Shown piece after piece: positions 51,604-60,000 of a stretch of DNA of 64,000 nucleotides. Source of the DNA: Prevotella sp. UBA2725 (GTDB taxonomy: Bacteria > Bacteroidota > Bacteroidia > Bacteroidales > Bacteroidaceae); assembly GCA_002353825.1 (NCBI GenBank), contig DEKJ01000003.1, positions 92,316 through 156,315 on the forward strand, written 5' to 3'. Numbering within the stretch: the first letter of the stretch is position 1; the number at the start of each line of letters is the position of its first letter. A program made the translations under genes and the position numbers. The notes beneath the pieces were generated by a model that saw nothing but the letters and a program-made list of their open reading frames with translations, had not been told where the DNA came from and searched no databases.

Positions 51604-52866
51604 ATGTACGATATTGAAAAGGTGAGGGAAGATTTCCCTATATTGAGCCGTCAGGTTCACGGCAAGCCGCTGGTTTATCTCGACAATGCCGCAACGACAC
51701 AGAAGCCGCTGTGCGTGCTCGACGCCATGCGTGAGGAGTATCTCAATGCGAACGCCAATGTGCACCGTGGTGTGCATTACCTCAGTGTGAAAGCCACGGA
51801 ACTTCATGAGCAGGCGCGCGAGACCGTCCGCAAGTTCCTCAATGCCAAGAGCACCACGGAGATTGTCTTCACGCGAGGCACCACGGAAGGCTTGAACCTT
51901 GTTGCAGCCACATTCAGTGAGGCGATGATGCAACCGGGCGATGAGGTCATCGTCTCTGTCATGGAGCACCATTCCAATATCGTGCCCTGGCAGTTGGCTG
52001 CTCAGCGCAAAGGTATCAAGCTGCGTGTTATCCCAATGAGCGACGACGGCATTCTCGACCTGGAGGCTTATAAGAAACTGTTCAACGAGAAGACGAAGAT
52101 CGTCAGTGTCACACAGGTCAGCAATGTGCTGGGAACGATCAATCCCGTGGCAGACATTATCAAGACAGCACATGAGCATGGTGTGCCTTGCATGGTGGAC
52201 GGTGCACAGAGCGCTCCTCACATGAAGGTCGACGTGCAGCAGCTCGACTGCGACTTCTATGTCTGCAGTGGACATAAGATGTATGGTCCTACGGGCATCG
52301 GCGTGCTCTACGGTAAGGAGGAGTGGCTCGAGAAGTTGCCGCCTTACCAGGGTGGTGGTGAGATGATTGAGCATGTCAGCTTTGAGAAGACGACGTTTGA
52401 GAAGCCGCCTTTGAAGTTTGAGGCCGGCACGCCCGACTATATCGCTTCTCATGGTCTTGCCGTGGCCATCAACTACATGGAGCAGCTTGGTATGGACAAT
52501 ATCGAGAAACACGAGCAGGAGTTGACGGCCTATGCCATCCAGCGTCTGTCGAAGATCGACAGCATGCATATCTATGGGCCTGTAACTCCTAACTCCAACC
52601 CCTCAACTCCTAACTCCTATCTCCTAACTCCTAACTCCCACGATGCCGTTGTGAGTTTCAACGTGGGTAATATCCACCATATGGATATGGGAACGTTGCT
52701 TGACCAGCTCGGCATCGCCGTGCGCACGGGTCACCATTGTGCCCAGCCGCTGATGGATCGTTTAGGTGTCCTCGGTACTGTCCGTGCGTCCTTCGCCCTG
52801 TACAACACGAAGGAGGAGATCGATATCTTGGCAGATGGTATCGAGCGTGTCAGCAAGATGTTCTAA
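51604..52866 (+). CDS. sufS: Cysteine desulfurase SufS, with an in-frame heptad-repeat insertion
   Basis: PLP enzyme that takes sulfur from cysteine for Fe-S clusters. 420 residues, about 15-20 longer than usual. It shows YLDNAATTQKPLCVLDAM, SVMEHHSNIVPW, the PLP lysine K225 in CSGHKMYGPTGIGVLYG, and the active cysteine C379 in RTGHHCAQPLMDRLG (SufS group II type). The extra residues are VTPNSNPSTPNSYLLTPNS, between IYGP and HDAVVSFNVGN. They are read from a heptad array at 52583-52638. The insert lies in a surface loop between the small-domain strands, so activity is plausible. Confidence 0.95.
   Translation: MYDIEKVREDFPILSRQVHGKPLVYLDNAATTQKPLCVLDAMREEYLNANANVHRGVHYLSVKATELHEQARETVRKFLNAKSTTEIVFTRGTTEGLNLVAATFSEAMMQPGDEVIVSVMEHHSNIVPWQLAAQRKGIKLRVIPMSDDGILDLEAYKKLFNEKTKIVSVTQVSNVLGTINPVADIIKTAHEHGVPCMVDGAQSAPHMKVDVQQLDCDFYVCSGHKMYGPTGIGVLYGKEEWLEKLPPYQGGGEMIEHVSFEKTTFEKPPLKFEAGTPDYIASHGLAVAINYMEQLGMDNIEKHEQELTAYAIQRLSKIDSMHIYGPVTPNSNPSTPNSYLLTPNSHDAVVSFNVGNIHHMDMGTLLDQLGIAVRTGHHCAQPLMDRLGVLGTVRASFALYNTKEEIDILADGIERVSKMF
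52583..52638 (+). repeat. Heptad repeat array inside sufS
   Basis: Eight 7-base units (56 bases): TAACTCC twice, a worn AACCCCT, CAACTCC, TAACTCC, TATCTCC, and TAACTCC twice. It is read as TPNS-type peptide, since 21 bases (three heptads) give seven codons. Confidence 0.92.
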
Positions 52867-52876
52867 ATATGCAGAT

Positions 52877-53160
52877 AGCCTCGGAGAGGCTGAATTTTAC
52901 ATAACCCCAGTCTAAGGAGCGCAGCGACGCAGACTGGGGTTTAGGAAGGAGCAGAGATTCTTGACCTTCTGCCTCGGAGAGGCAGACTGCACGAAGTGCG
53001 CTATGTCTTTTAAGGTTTATCATACGTCAAAATAGCGCGCCAAGGCCGCAGTCAGCCTCTCCGAGGCTGGACGTCAGGTATCCAAGCACCGTCTAAAATC
53101 CCCAGGCTGCGTCGCTACGTTCCTTGCCTGGGGTTATGCAGAGTGTGCCTCTCCGAGGCA
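52877..53160. repeat. Palindromic interspersed element, copy 2, with an inverted extension
   Basis: 52877-53068 matches the element at 15017-15210 in every module: AGCCTCGGAGAGGCT end, CCCCAG...CTGGGG hairpin, TGCCTCGGAGAGGCA, CACGAAGTGCGCTATG, and the inverted AGCCTCTCCGAGGCT end. The right side continues with a CCCCAGGCT/GCCTGGGG hairpin (about 53100-53133) and TGCCTCTCCGAGGCA (53146-53160), an inverted copy of the left half. No gene lies in the gap 52867-53183. Confidence 0.88.
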
Positions 53161-53183
53161 CTCTAAAAGTGAGATAGTTGAAA

Positions 53184-53468
53184 ATGCAGACGAGTTTAAA
53201 TCAAAATACATCCGACACATTGGTAAGCGTCTTGATGATTAATGCGCAAGGGATAATGATTAGTGTGAAAGGAAATGATTATTTCCTTTCGTATAATCGG
53301 ATTCCTTGGATGAAAGATGCTTCTATAAGAAACGTGTTGAATGTTAAGTTAGAAGGTCGGGACGCTATTAGTTGGCCTGACTTGGATGTGGATTTGGAGA
53401 TAGAGAGCCTTCGTCACCCAGAGCGTTACCCTTTGGTAATGAAGCGAAACGACTTTGATAATCTGTAG
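53184..53468 (+). CDS. DUF2442-domain small protein
   Basis: A 94-residue protein. The C-terminal part RNVLNVKLEGRDAISWPDLDVDLEIESLRHPERYP is the DUF2442 signature (WPDLDVDL). Members often sit beside DUF4160 proteins in toxin-antitoxin-like pairs, but no partner is present here. The ATG at 53184 is preferred to a TTG six bases earlier. It ends one base before rnhB starts, so the two may be coupled. Function unknown. Confidence 0.75.
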   Translation: MQTSLNQNTSDTLVSVLMINAQGIMISVKGNDYFLSYNRIPWMKDASIRNVLNVKLEGRDAISWPDLDVDLEIESLRHPERYPLVMKRNDFDNL

Positions 53469-53469
53469 G

Positions 53470-54183
53470 ATGAAAGGTCTTCTCCCACATTATTATAATG
53501 ACATGGTGGAGGCGGGATGCGACGAGGCGGGACGCGGATGCCTTGCAGGCAGTGTCTATGCCGCCGCCGTCATCCTGCCGCCCGACTATGACAATCCGGA
53601 ACTGAATGATTCGAAGAAGTTGTCGGAGAAGAAACGTTATGCCTTGCGTGAGCAGATACAGCGGGATGCCGTGGCTTGGGCAGTAGGTGTAGTGACGCCG
53701 GAGGAGATTGATGAGGTCAACATCCTTCATGCCTCTTTTCTTGCCATGCACCGCGCCCTCGCACAGCTCAGTGTTCGGCCCGAAGCTCTCATTATCGATG
53801 GCAACCGATTCGATGCCAAGCCGAGACTGCCGCATAGTGGTTTTTGGCCAACTCCTAACTCCAATGACTCCACCCTCTTAACTCCTAACTCCACCCTCTT
53901 AACTCCTAACTCCTATCTCTTAACTCCTAACTCTATTACTTGTGTCGTTCATGGCGATGCCAAGTATCAGGCTATTGCTGCTGCCTCTATCCTTGCCAAG
54001 ACCTATCGTGACGACTATATGAACCGACTTGACGAGGAGTTCCCGATGTACGACTGGCGCAAGAATAAAGGTTATCCTACGAAGGAGCATCGGGCTGCTA
54101 TTGCGAAGTATGGCATCACGAAATACCACCGCAAGAGCTTCAATCTTTACGGAGACAGGCAATTGGAACTGCACTTTGAATGA
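53470..54183 (+). CDS. rnhB: Ribonuclease HII, with an in-frame heptad-repeat insertion
   Basis: Degrades the RNA of RNA/DNA hybrids. 237 residues. The catalytic acids are D18 and E19 in AGCDEAGRG, D110 in LIIDGNRF and D163 in VHGDAKY. D110 and D163 are 53 residues apart, against 18 between the matching residues of the E. coli enzyme. The difference is a TPNS-rich stretch (PTPNSNDSTLLTPNS, then further TPNS units) coded by a heptad array. The remaining core (LNDSKKLSEKKRYALR, AAASILAKTYRDDYM, NKGYPTKEHRAAI) is intact, so the enzyme is probably active. The start is ATG 53470. Confidence 0.93.
   Translation: MKGLLPHYYNDMVEAGCDEAGRGCLAGSVYAAAVILPPDYDNPELNDSKKLSEKKRYALREQIQRDAVAWAVGVVTPEEIDEVNILHASFLAMHRALAQLSVRPEALIIDGNRFDAKPRLPHSGFWPTPNSNDSTLLTPNSTLLTPNSYLLTPNSITCVVHGDAKYQAIAAASILAKTYRDDYMNRLDEEFPMYDWRKNKGYPTKEHRAAIAKYGITKYHRKSFNLYGDRQLELHFE
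53849..53934 (+). repeat. Heptad repeat array inside rnhB
   Basis: About 86 bases of TAACTCC/TATCTCT units, first CAACTCC, TAACTCC, then partly worn units (ACCCTCT) between TAACTCC pairs. It is read as repeated TPNS/LLTPNS peptide between the third and fourth active-site aspartates of RNase HII. Confidence 0.92.
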
Positions 54184-54189
54184 AATCCT

Positions 54190-55101
54190 ATGGCAAACGA
54201 TACTACTAAATCTTTCTTTCACTGGCTCGATGTCATCAAGGCTATCGCCGGTGATCAGAGTCTCCCCGCCGCTACTATTGCGGAGATTCTTGGTACGAGC
54301 ACGCGCAATGCCTATTATGTCTTGAAGGCACTGGAGGAGTACGGCTTTATTGTCAACCATAAACATGGAGGGTATAACATTGATGCCGCCTCACCATTCT
54401 TTGCGAATATTCGCGAGTCAGTGAACTTCAATGCCGATCAGGCTCAGTTCCTTTACAACCTTTTGTTGGGACAGGACAGTGAAAGCCCTATGGTTGGTTC
54501 CATCCTTACAAAGCTTCAGCGTTACTACCATTTCTATACACATGAGGGTGACAGGTTGTCGTATGGACCTTATAAGAACTTCCAATTGCTCAAAAGAGCC
54601 ATTGATTTGCATAAATGTGTCATTCTGCACAATTATGCCTCGTCCAACAGCCTGTCGGTGAAGGACCGCTATGTGGAGCCTTTCATGTTCTTGGGTGACG
54701 ATGCAGACATCCGTGCCTACGAGCCTTCTTCAGGTAAGAATAAAACCTTTAAGATATCACGTATCAGTAACGTCGAAATGCTTGATAAGGAGTGGGAATA
54801 TGGCGATAAGCATAAGGATGCCTTCACTGATATGTTCCTCTATAGCGGTGAGGTGCGCCATCATGTCCGTCTCAGCTTTGATGTGTCTGCTTATAATTTC
54901 ATGTTGGAAGAGTATCCGCATGCACGGAAGTATCTGACTCCGGGAGACGATGACACCCACTGGCTCTTTGAGACGGATATTGCCAACTACGAAGGCATAG
55001 CCCGCTTCATCCTCGGCCTCTATGAACATATAGAGGTTATAGAAGATGATGGTCTCAAAGCCTATTTGAAAGAGAAGATAAAGAGGATGACGGCACGTTA
55101 A
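54190..55101 (+). CDS. WYL-domain transcriptional regulator
   Basis: A 303-residue regulator. The N-terminal winged helix (LDVIKAIAGDQSLPAATIAEILGTSTRNAYYVLKALEEYGFIV) is followed by a middle region and the WYL ligand-sensing domain at about 140-245 (ILHNYASSNSLSVKDRYVEPFMFLG, then ISRISNVEML). A C-terminal WCX-like part follows (RLSFDVSAYNFMLEEYP). WYL proteins often control defence or stress loci. It lies 6 bases after rnhB and converges with, and overlaps by 4 bases, the DUF4143 ATPase gene. Confidence 0.88.
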   Translation: MANDTTKSFFHWLDVIKAIAGDQSLPAATIAEILGTSTRNAYYVLKALEEYGFIVNHKHGGYNIDAASPFFANIRESVNFNADQAQFLYNLLLGQDSESPMVGSILTKLQRYYHFYTHEGDRLSYGPYKNFQLLKRAIDLHKCVILHNYASSNSLSVKDRYVEPFMFLGDDADIRAYEPSSGKNKTFKISRISNVEMLDKEWEYGDKHKDAFTDMFLYSGEVRHHVRLSFDVSAYNFMLEEYPHARKYLTPGDDDTHWLFETDIANYEGIARFILGLYEHIEVIEDDGLKAYLKEKIKRMTAR

Positions 55102-56303
55102 TATAGCAATCCGAACAACCATAATGGGATGCGGTTGCCGGTTCCCATCTCAATGTTGTCTATTACCAAATAGCTGTCTGGTTCATCTTTGATCTGTTCA
55201 AACGTCTTATAAGGGCCTCCTACCTCAAAGAGATACTTCCCGTTCACAAGGAAATCACCGTTCTTTGGCATCTGAACTGTGCCCACTTGCTGTACCTGAT
55301 TCATAAAGAAGGTCTCTCGCATGTTACCTTCATTGACTGGTGTAGAAAAGGCAGCCATCAGATTAGTGTTGTTCAGATAGATCTTCTCTGGTGCCACCAA
55401 ATGTTTATAGCTCTTTAGCTCCCGCGTAAGCAACATGAGAATCTGAGCCTTGTCCAAAGTATAAATCATCCGGATTGTACTGTCACGTGTCGATTCCAAG
55501 GCACTGCCGAGTTTGCTGATATTGGGTACCAACGGCACGCTCTGAGCTATTATACCCAATAGTTTCTTTGTCTTCTCAAGCGTTGCATAAGTTACCTTTT
55601 CTACGGCAGGCATATCCGTATCGATAACTAACTGGGCCGTGGCTGCGAGTCGCATTAGGTAATCAGTGCCCGCTTCTTTGAAGAAAGGATAACAACCATG
55701 TTCTAAGTAATCGTGAAAATGCTTCAGTATCTTCGTCTTTTGAACGATGTCCATAGCTATAGATACGTGATTCTTCAAAAGATCCTCAAGCTTCAAAGGC
55801 TGAAGATGAAGAACACCAATATAAGCTAAATATTCTCTGAAGGACATCACCGGTAACATATACAATGATTGCCTTCTCGACAAATCTGTCTTTGAGTTGT
55901 CGATTTCTAACATGGATGACCCTGTATAGACGATGTTAAGATCCGGATAACTGTCATAAAGATTCTTGATGAACTGGATCCAATTGGGATACTTGTGCAC
56001 CTCGTCAAAGAAGATGGTCGTCATGCCATGAGCATAGAGATAGTCTACCAACTCCAATAAACTGTGGTTCTGGAACCAGAGGTTATCGAGGGACACCCAT
56101 AGCGTATCATCCGGGTTCTTGAATGTCTCCTTGATATGCTGAAGCAGTAAGGTTGTCTTACCTGCTCCTCTTGCACCCATAATACCAATGAGCCTTACGT
56201 TCCAGTTGATGGTATTAAAGAGGTAACGCTTGAAAAGAAGCGTTGTGCTCGCCAATCGTCTGTGATAGGCATTGATAAGAGGAAGAATATCGGCTGATTC
56301 CAT
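55098..56303 (-). CDS. AAA ATPase of the AAA_14/DUF4143 family, copy A
   Basis: A 401-residue protein, start MESADILPLI chosen because the promoter box lies only 27 bases upstream of it. It has Walker A IMGARGAGKTTLL, Walker B MTTIFFDEVHKYP and sensor-1-like VYTGSSMLEI. A C-terminal DUF4143-type domain ends with a nuclease-like strand set GDFLVNGKYLFEVGGPYKTFEQIK. The role of such ATPases is unknown; they are abundant and variable in Bacteroidales. Tandem 33-bp repeats lie directly upstream of its promoter. Confidence 0.85.
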   Translation of the reverse strand: MESADILPLINAYHRRLASTTLLFKRYLFNTINWNVRLIGIMGARGAGKTTLLLQHIKETFKNPDDTLWVSLDNLWFQNHSLLELVDYLYAHGMTTIFFDEVHKYPNWIQFIKNLYDSYPDLNIVYTGSSMLEIDNSKTDLSRRQSLYMLPVMSFREYLAYIGVLHLQPLKLEDLLKNHVSIAMDIVQKTKILKHFHDYLEHGCYPFFKEAGTDYLMRLAATAQLVIDTDMPAVEKVTYATLEKTKKLLGIIAQSVPLVPNISKLGSALESTRDSTIRMIYTLDKAQILMLLTRELKSYKHLVAPEKIYLNNTNLMAAFSTPVNEGNMRETFFMNQVQQVGTVQMPKNGDFLVNGKYLFEVGGPYKTFEQIKDEPDSYLVIDNIEMGTGNRIPLWLFGLLY

Positions 56304-56330
56304 AATTGTATTGCTTTGATTGTTACTTTG

Positions 56331-56338
56331 CAAAGTTA
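56331..56338 (-). promoter_or_regulatory. -7 box of DUF4143 ATPase copy A
   Basis: TAACTTTG on the minus strand. The -33 region falls in the first of three 33-bp direct repeats. Confidence 0.6.
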
Positions 56339-56345
56339 TGAAATA

Positions 56346-56429
56346 ACTTTTGGAAAAGGCAATTTGAATCCGAAATTAACTTTTAGAAAAGGCAATTTCG
56401 AGGCGTAAATCACTTTTGGAAAAGGCAAT
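56346..56429 (-). repeat. Three direct repeats with exact 33-bp spacing upstream of DUF4143 ATPase copy A
   Basis: An 18-base unit (ACTTTTGGAAAAGGCAAT and one-base variants) begins at 56346, 56379 and 56412. The intervening 15 bases differ. The spacing equals three DNA turns, and the first copy lies 8 bases from the -7 box. Confidence 0.75.
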
Positions 56430-56465
56430 GGGTGTTCCAATATTTTTAAGTACTTTTTTCTAACC

Positions 56466-56552
56466 ACCTTCACTTTGCCTTCACTTGCCTTCACTTCTTT
56501 CACACTGATATGAGTGAAGGCAAGTGAAGGCAAGTGAAGGCAGAGTGAAGGT
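56466..56552. repeat. Inverted array of 10-bp units (CTTCACTTGC type)
   Basis: ACCTTCACTTTGCCTTCACT and further TGCCTTCACT units (56466-56497) face GAGTGAAGGC and AAGTGAAGGC units (56511-56552), forming a long hairpin. No gene is seen. Confidence 0.75.
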
Positions 56553-56628
56553 GATTTTGGAGAAAACAAACTGATAAACAGTGAGTTATAGCGAAAAAGT
56601 GAAGGCGCTTAGAAAAAATATTTAATTT

Positions 56629-56694
56629 TTATCGCATCGTGATTTCACCCTAATCATCCTGCGATTTCGCTGTAATCATCCTGCGATTGCAGTG
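56629..56694. repeat. 22-bp-period repeat upstream of the second susC
   Basis: Two exact 22-base units starting TAATCATCCTGCGATT at 56651 and 56673, preceded by a diverged unit at 56629. The rest of 56553-57043 holds the susC promoter and leader and no gene. Confidence 0.65.
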
Positions 56695-56856
56695 AGCCCC
56701 TGTCAAAGAAGCATAGTGGCAATAGCTATCTGGGGATCCCTCTTCTACCTATGTATGATAAGCTAACAAAATGTTACTTAATAGTAACTTAAACAGGGTA
56801 AAAACGACAATACGTAAGCGAGAATGTTAAAATTAAGCACTTTTCTTATTTTTTGT

Positions 56857-56887
56857 TTTGTATATTCATCTTTTTCACCTAATTTTG
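56857..56887 (+). promoter_or_regulatory. Promoter of the second susC-susD operon
   Basis: TTTG at 56857-56860 and TAATTTTG at 56880-56887, with a 19-base spacer. The predicted leader is about 150 bases and contains a hairpin with CACCT (56951-56955) and AGGTG (56965-56969) arms. Confidence 0.8.
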
Positions 56888-57043
56888 CAGAGTATTAGCA
56901 GAATTGTATTCAGAAAGATAAAACAATTAAGAGAATGTTACATCTCTCTCCACCTCTGCCCCCGAGGTGTGCAAGGTGGTCTAAGAGAGAAAACGAACAA
57001 GAGCGAATAATAATTATAATTAATCAATAAAAACAGAGAGTTT

Positions 57044-60000
57044 ATGTTAAAACGACTAACAATGCTTTCAGCCGGGCTGTTCCTGATGACAGGAGTGGCG
57101 CTGGCACAATCAACCGTCACTGGTTCCGTCGTTGACGAGAATGGTGACCCCGTCGTGGGAGCAGCAGTAAGAGTGGACGGCACAAAGACCGGCACTGTTA
57201 CTGATGTCAATGGACGCTTCTCCATTGCAGCCCCCGCCAATTCCAAACTTACGGTAAGCTACCTCGGTATGAAGGACCAAACCGTGAAGGCCGGCCAGAA
57301 TGTCAAGGTGACGCTTCAGAGCGGCGATCACAACCTTGAAGAGGTGATTGTTACCGGTTATGGTAACTTCAAGAAATCCTCCTTCACGGGTGCCGCTTCA
57401 ACCATGTCCACCTCCAAGCTCAGCGACGTGCCCTCTATGTCCGTCGAAGACAAGCTTCAGGGAAATGTAGCCGGTGTGTCCGTGTCGAACATGTCGGGGC
57501 AGCCCGGTGCCATGAATTTCATCCGCATTCGTGGTATGGGTTCTATTAATGCGGGCAACGACCCTTTGATCGTCATTGACGGTACCCCCATGCAATCAGG
57601 TAACCTGAGCAGCTTTAACGATCCTGCTACAGGCGACGGTTATAACGGGTCCGGTACCAATGCGCTGACGAGCTTGAACAGTAACGATATCGAGTCGATT
57701 ACCGTCATTAAGGACGCGGCCGCAGCTTCTCTCTATGGCTCCCGTGCCGCCAATGGCGTTATCGTCATCACGACCAAGAGCGGAAGTGCCGGCAAGACAC
57801 ATGTTGACTTCCGCAGCGACTGGGGATTCTCCAACATGGCTGTCGACTATCGTCCCACGCTGGGCGGTGATGACCGCCGCGCCCTGATCTATCAGGGATT
57901 GAAGAATTACGCTTACGACAACATAGATGGCACCACGGACGCATCGGCAACGCAGTATGCGGATGACAATATTGACAAATTTGCCGCCAAGCCTGCCAAT
58001 GGCTGGGCCGACTGGAAAGATGCCCTTTTCCGCAACGGTTCCCATCAGAACTATCAGGCCAGTGTGTCGGGTGGCAACGAGCGGACAAAGTTTTACAGCT
58101 CTCTGTCCTATGGCAAGCAGAATGGTGTCGTGGACCGTTCGGGGCTGGAGCGTATGACGGGTAACGCCAATGTCACACATACCTTCGGCCGCTTCAAGCT
58201 CGACATCAGCACGCTCTTCTCGTCTATGCACCAGAACTCGGTGATGGACGGCGGTGCTTCTTTCGCCGGCGCTATCTCCAACGCCTACTGGTTCTTAGGC
58301 CCGAGCAACCCTGTGTATGATCCGAAAACAGGCGAGATGGTTACCAAGACCACGGGCGCTTATAATAATGGTGTCAACCCTATCTTTGAGAATAAGCATC
58401 AGTGGGATATCACCAACACGAAGCGCAGCTACAACACGATCGCTTTGGAATGGAACATCTGGGATGCGCTGAAGCTGCGTGAGAAAGTGGCTTACGACTA
58501 CATAAGCTCCGTTGAGAATGTGTTGTGGGATAAGTACAGCAACAATGGTAAAAAGTCGTCAGGTGTGCTGCAGCGTGTCAACAACGAGTTCTATACACTG
58601 AACACCCAGACCCAGCTCAGCTATGTCAGGACGTTTGGCCTGAACAACATTGACGCACTCTTAGGTTTTGAGACTGAGGCCTGGCATCAGAACAATCAGT
58701 ACACCCATGGCGACACCTACCCTGGTGACCTTTATGAGTTTGCCAATGCCGGCAGCACGTCGGCAGAGAGTTATAAGTACGACTCAAAGATGACTTCCAT
58801 CCTTGGCCGTGTCAACTACAACTACGATGATAAGTATTACTTAGGCGCAAGTTATCGTCGCGACGGCAGTTCCCGTATGGCCCGTGAGAACCGTTGGGGT
58901 TCATTCTGGTCTGTGTCCGGAGCCTGGCGCTTTGGCGGCGAGACGTTTATGGATCCTGTCAAGAGCGTTCTTACCGACGGCAAGCTTCGTGTCAGCTATG
59001 GCGTGAACGGTACGTTGCCTTCCGGCCTGTACAATTACATGAACCTTTACAGATACGGAGAGTATTACAATGGTTCCAACGGTATGGGCATTGTTGGTAT
59101 CGGCAACAAGGACTTGAAGTGGGAGAAGAACAAGGCCTGGAACTTCGGTCTTGACCTGACATTCATCGACCGTATCTCTGTCACGCTCGACTACTATGTG
59201 CGCAATACTTCCGACTTGATCATGAACCGTCCGGTATCCTATATATCCGGCTATTATGACAGTAGTTCCGGTGCTGCTACGGTTGCCCAGAACGTCGGTT
59301 CCATGCGCAATACCGGTATTGAGTTCTCCATTCAGTCGACGAACATCCAGACCAAGGATCTGACGTGGACAACGTCCTTGAACTTCGGACACAACAAGAA
59401 TAAGATCACGAAGCTTACTGGTGACGATGATCAGATCATCGATGGTGTGTTCAACCACAAGGTGGGTTACGCCTACTACTCTTATTATATGTATGAGTAT
59501 GCCGGCGTTGATCCGAAGACAGGCTTGGAGAGCTATTATATCAATGACGGAACGGAAAACGCGCGTCAGACCACGACGGATGTCAGCAAGGCAAAGAAAG
59601 TGATTGTCGGCAAGCACGATGCCGCTCTTGAGGGAGGCCTGTCCAACTTCGTGAAATGGAAGTTCATCGATTTCAACTTTACACTTACTTACAAGCTTGG
59701 CGGTGACTCTTACGACGCTGCCACATGGTTGCATGACAATGGCGGTGTGTATGCCCTTAGGGGCGCCATCCCCTCTTATTATAAGCTGTCAGATATGTGG
59801 CAGAAAGAAGGAGACAATGCGAAGCTTCCTAAGTTCCAGGCCGGTTATGGAAAGCGTGTACTGTCCTCCCGCTGGCTGATGCCTAACGACTATCTTCGCC
59901 TGAAGAATCTCACGATAGGCTTCACTGCTCCAAGAGAGTGGACGGACAAGATTGGTCTGAACAAGGCACGCGTGTATTTCTCGGGCAACAACCTGCTCAC

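Noticed and set aside
56346..56429. Possible mini-CRISPR (18-bp repeats, 15-bp spacers)
   Set aside because: Repeats and spacers are too short, there are no cas genes nearby, and the position abuts a promoter; a regulatory repeat is more likely.
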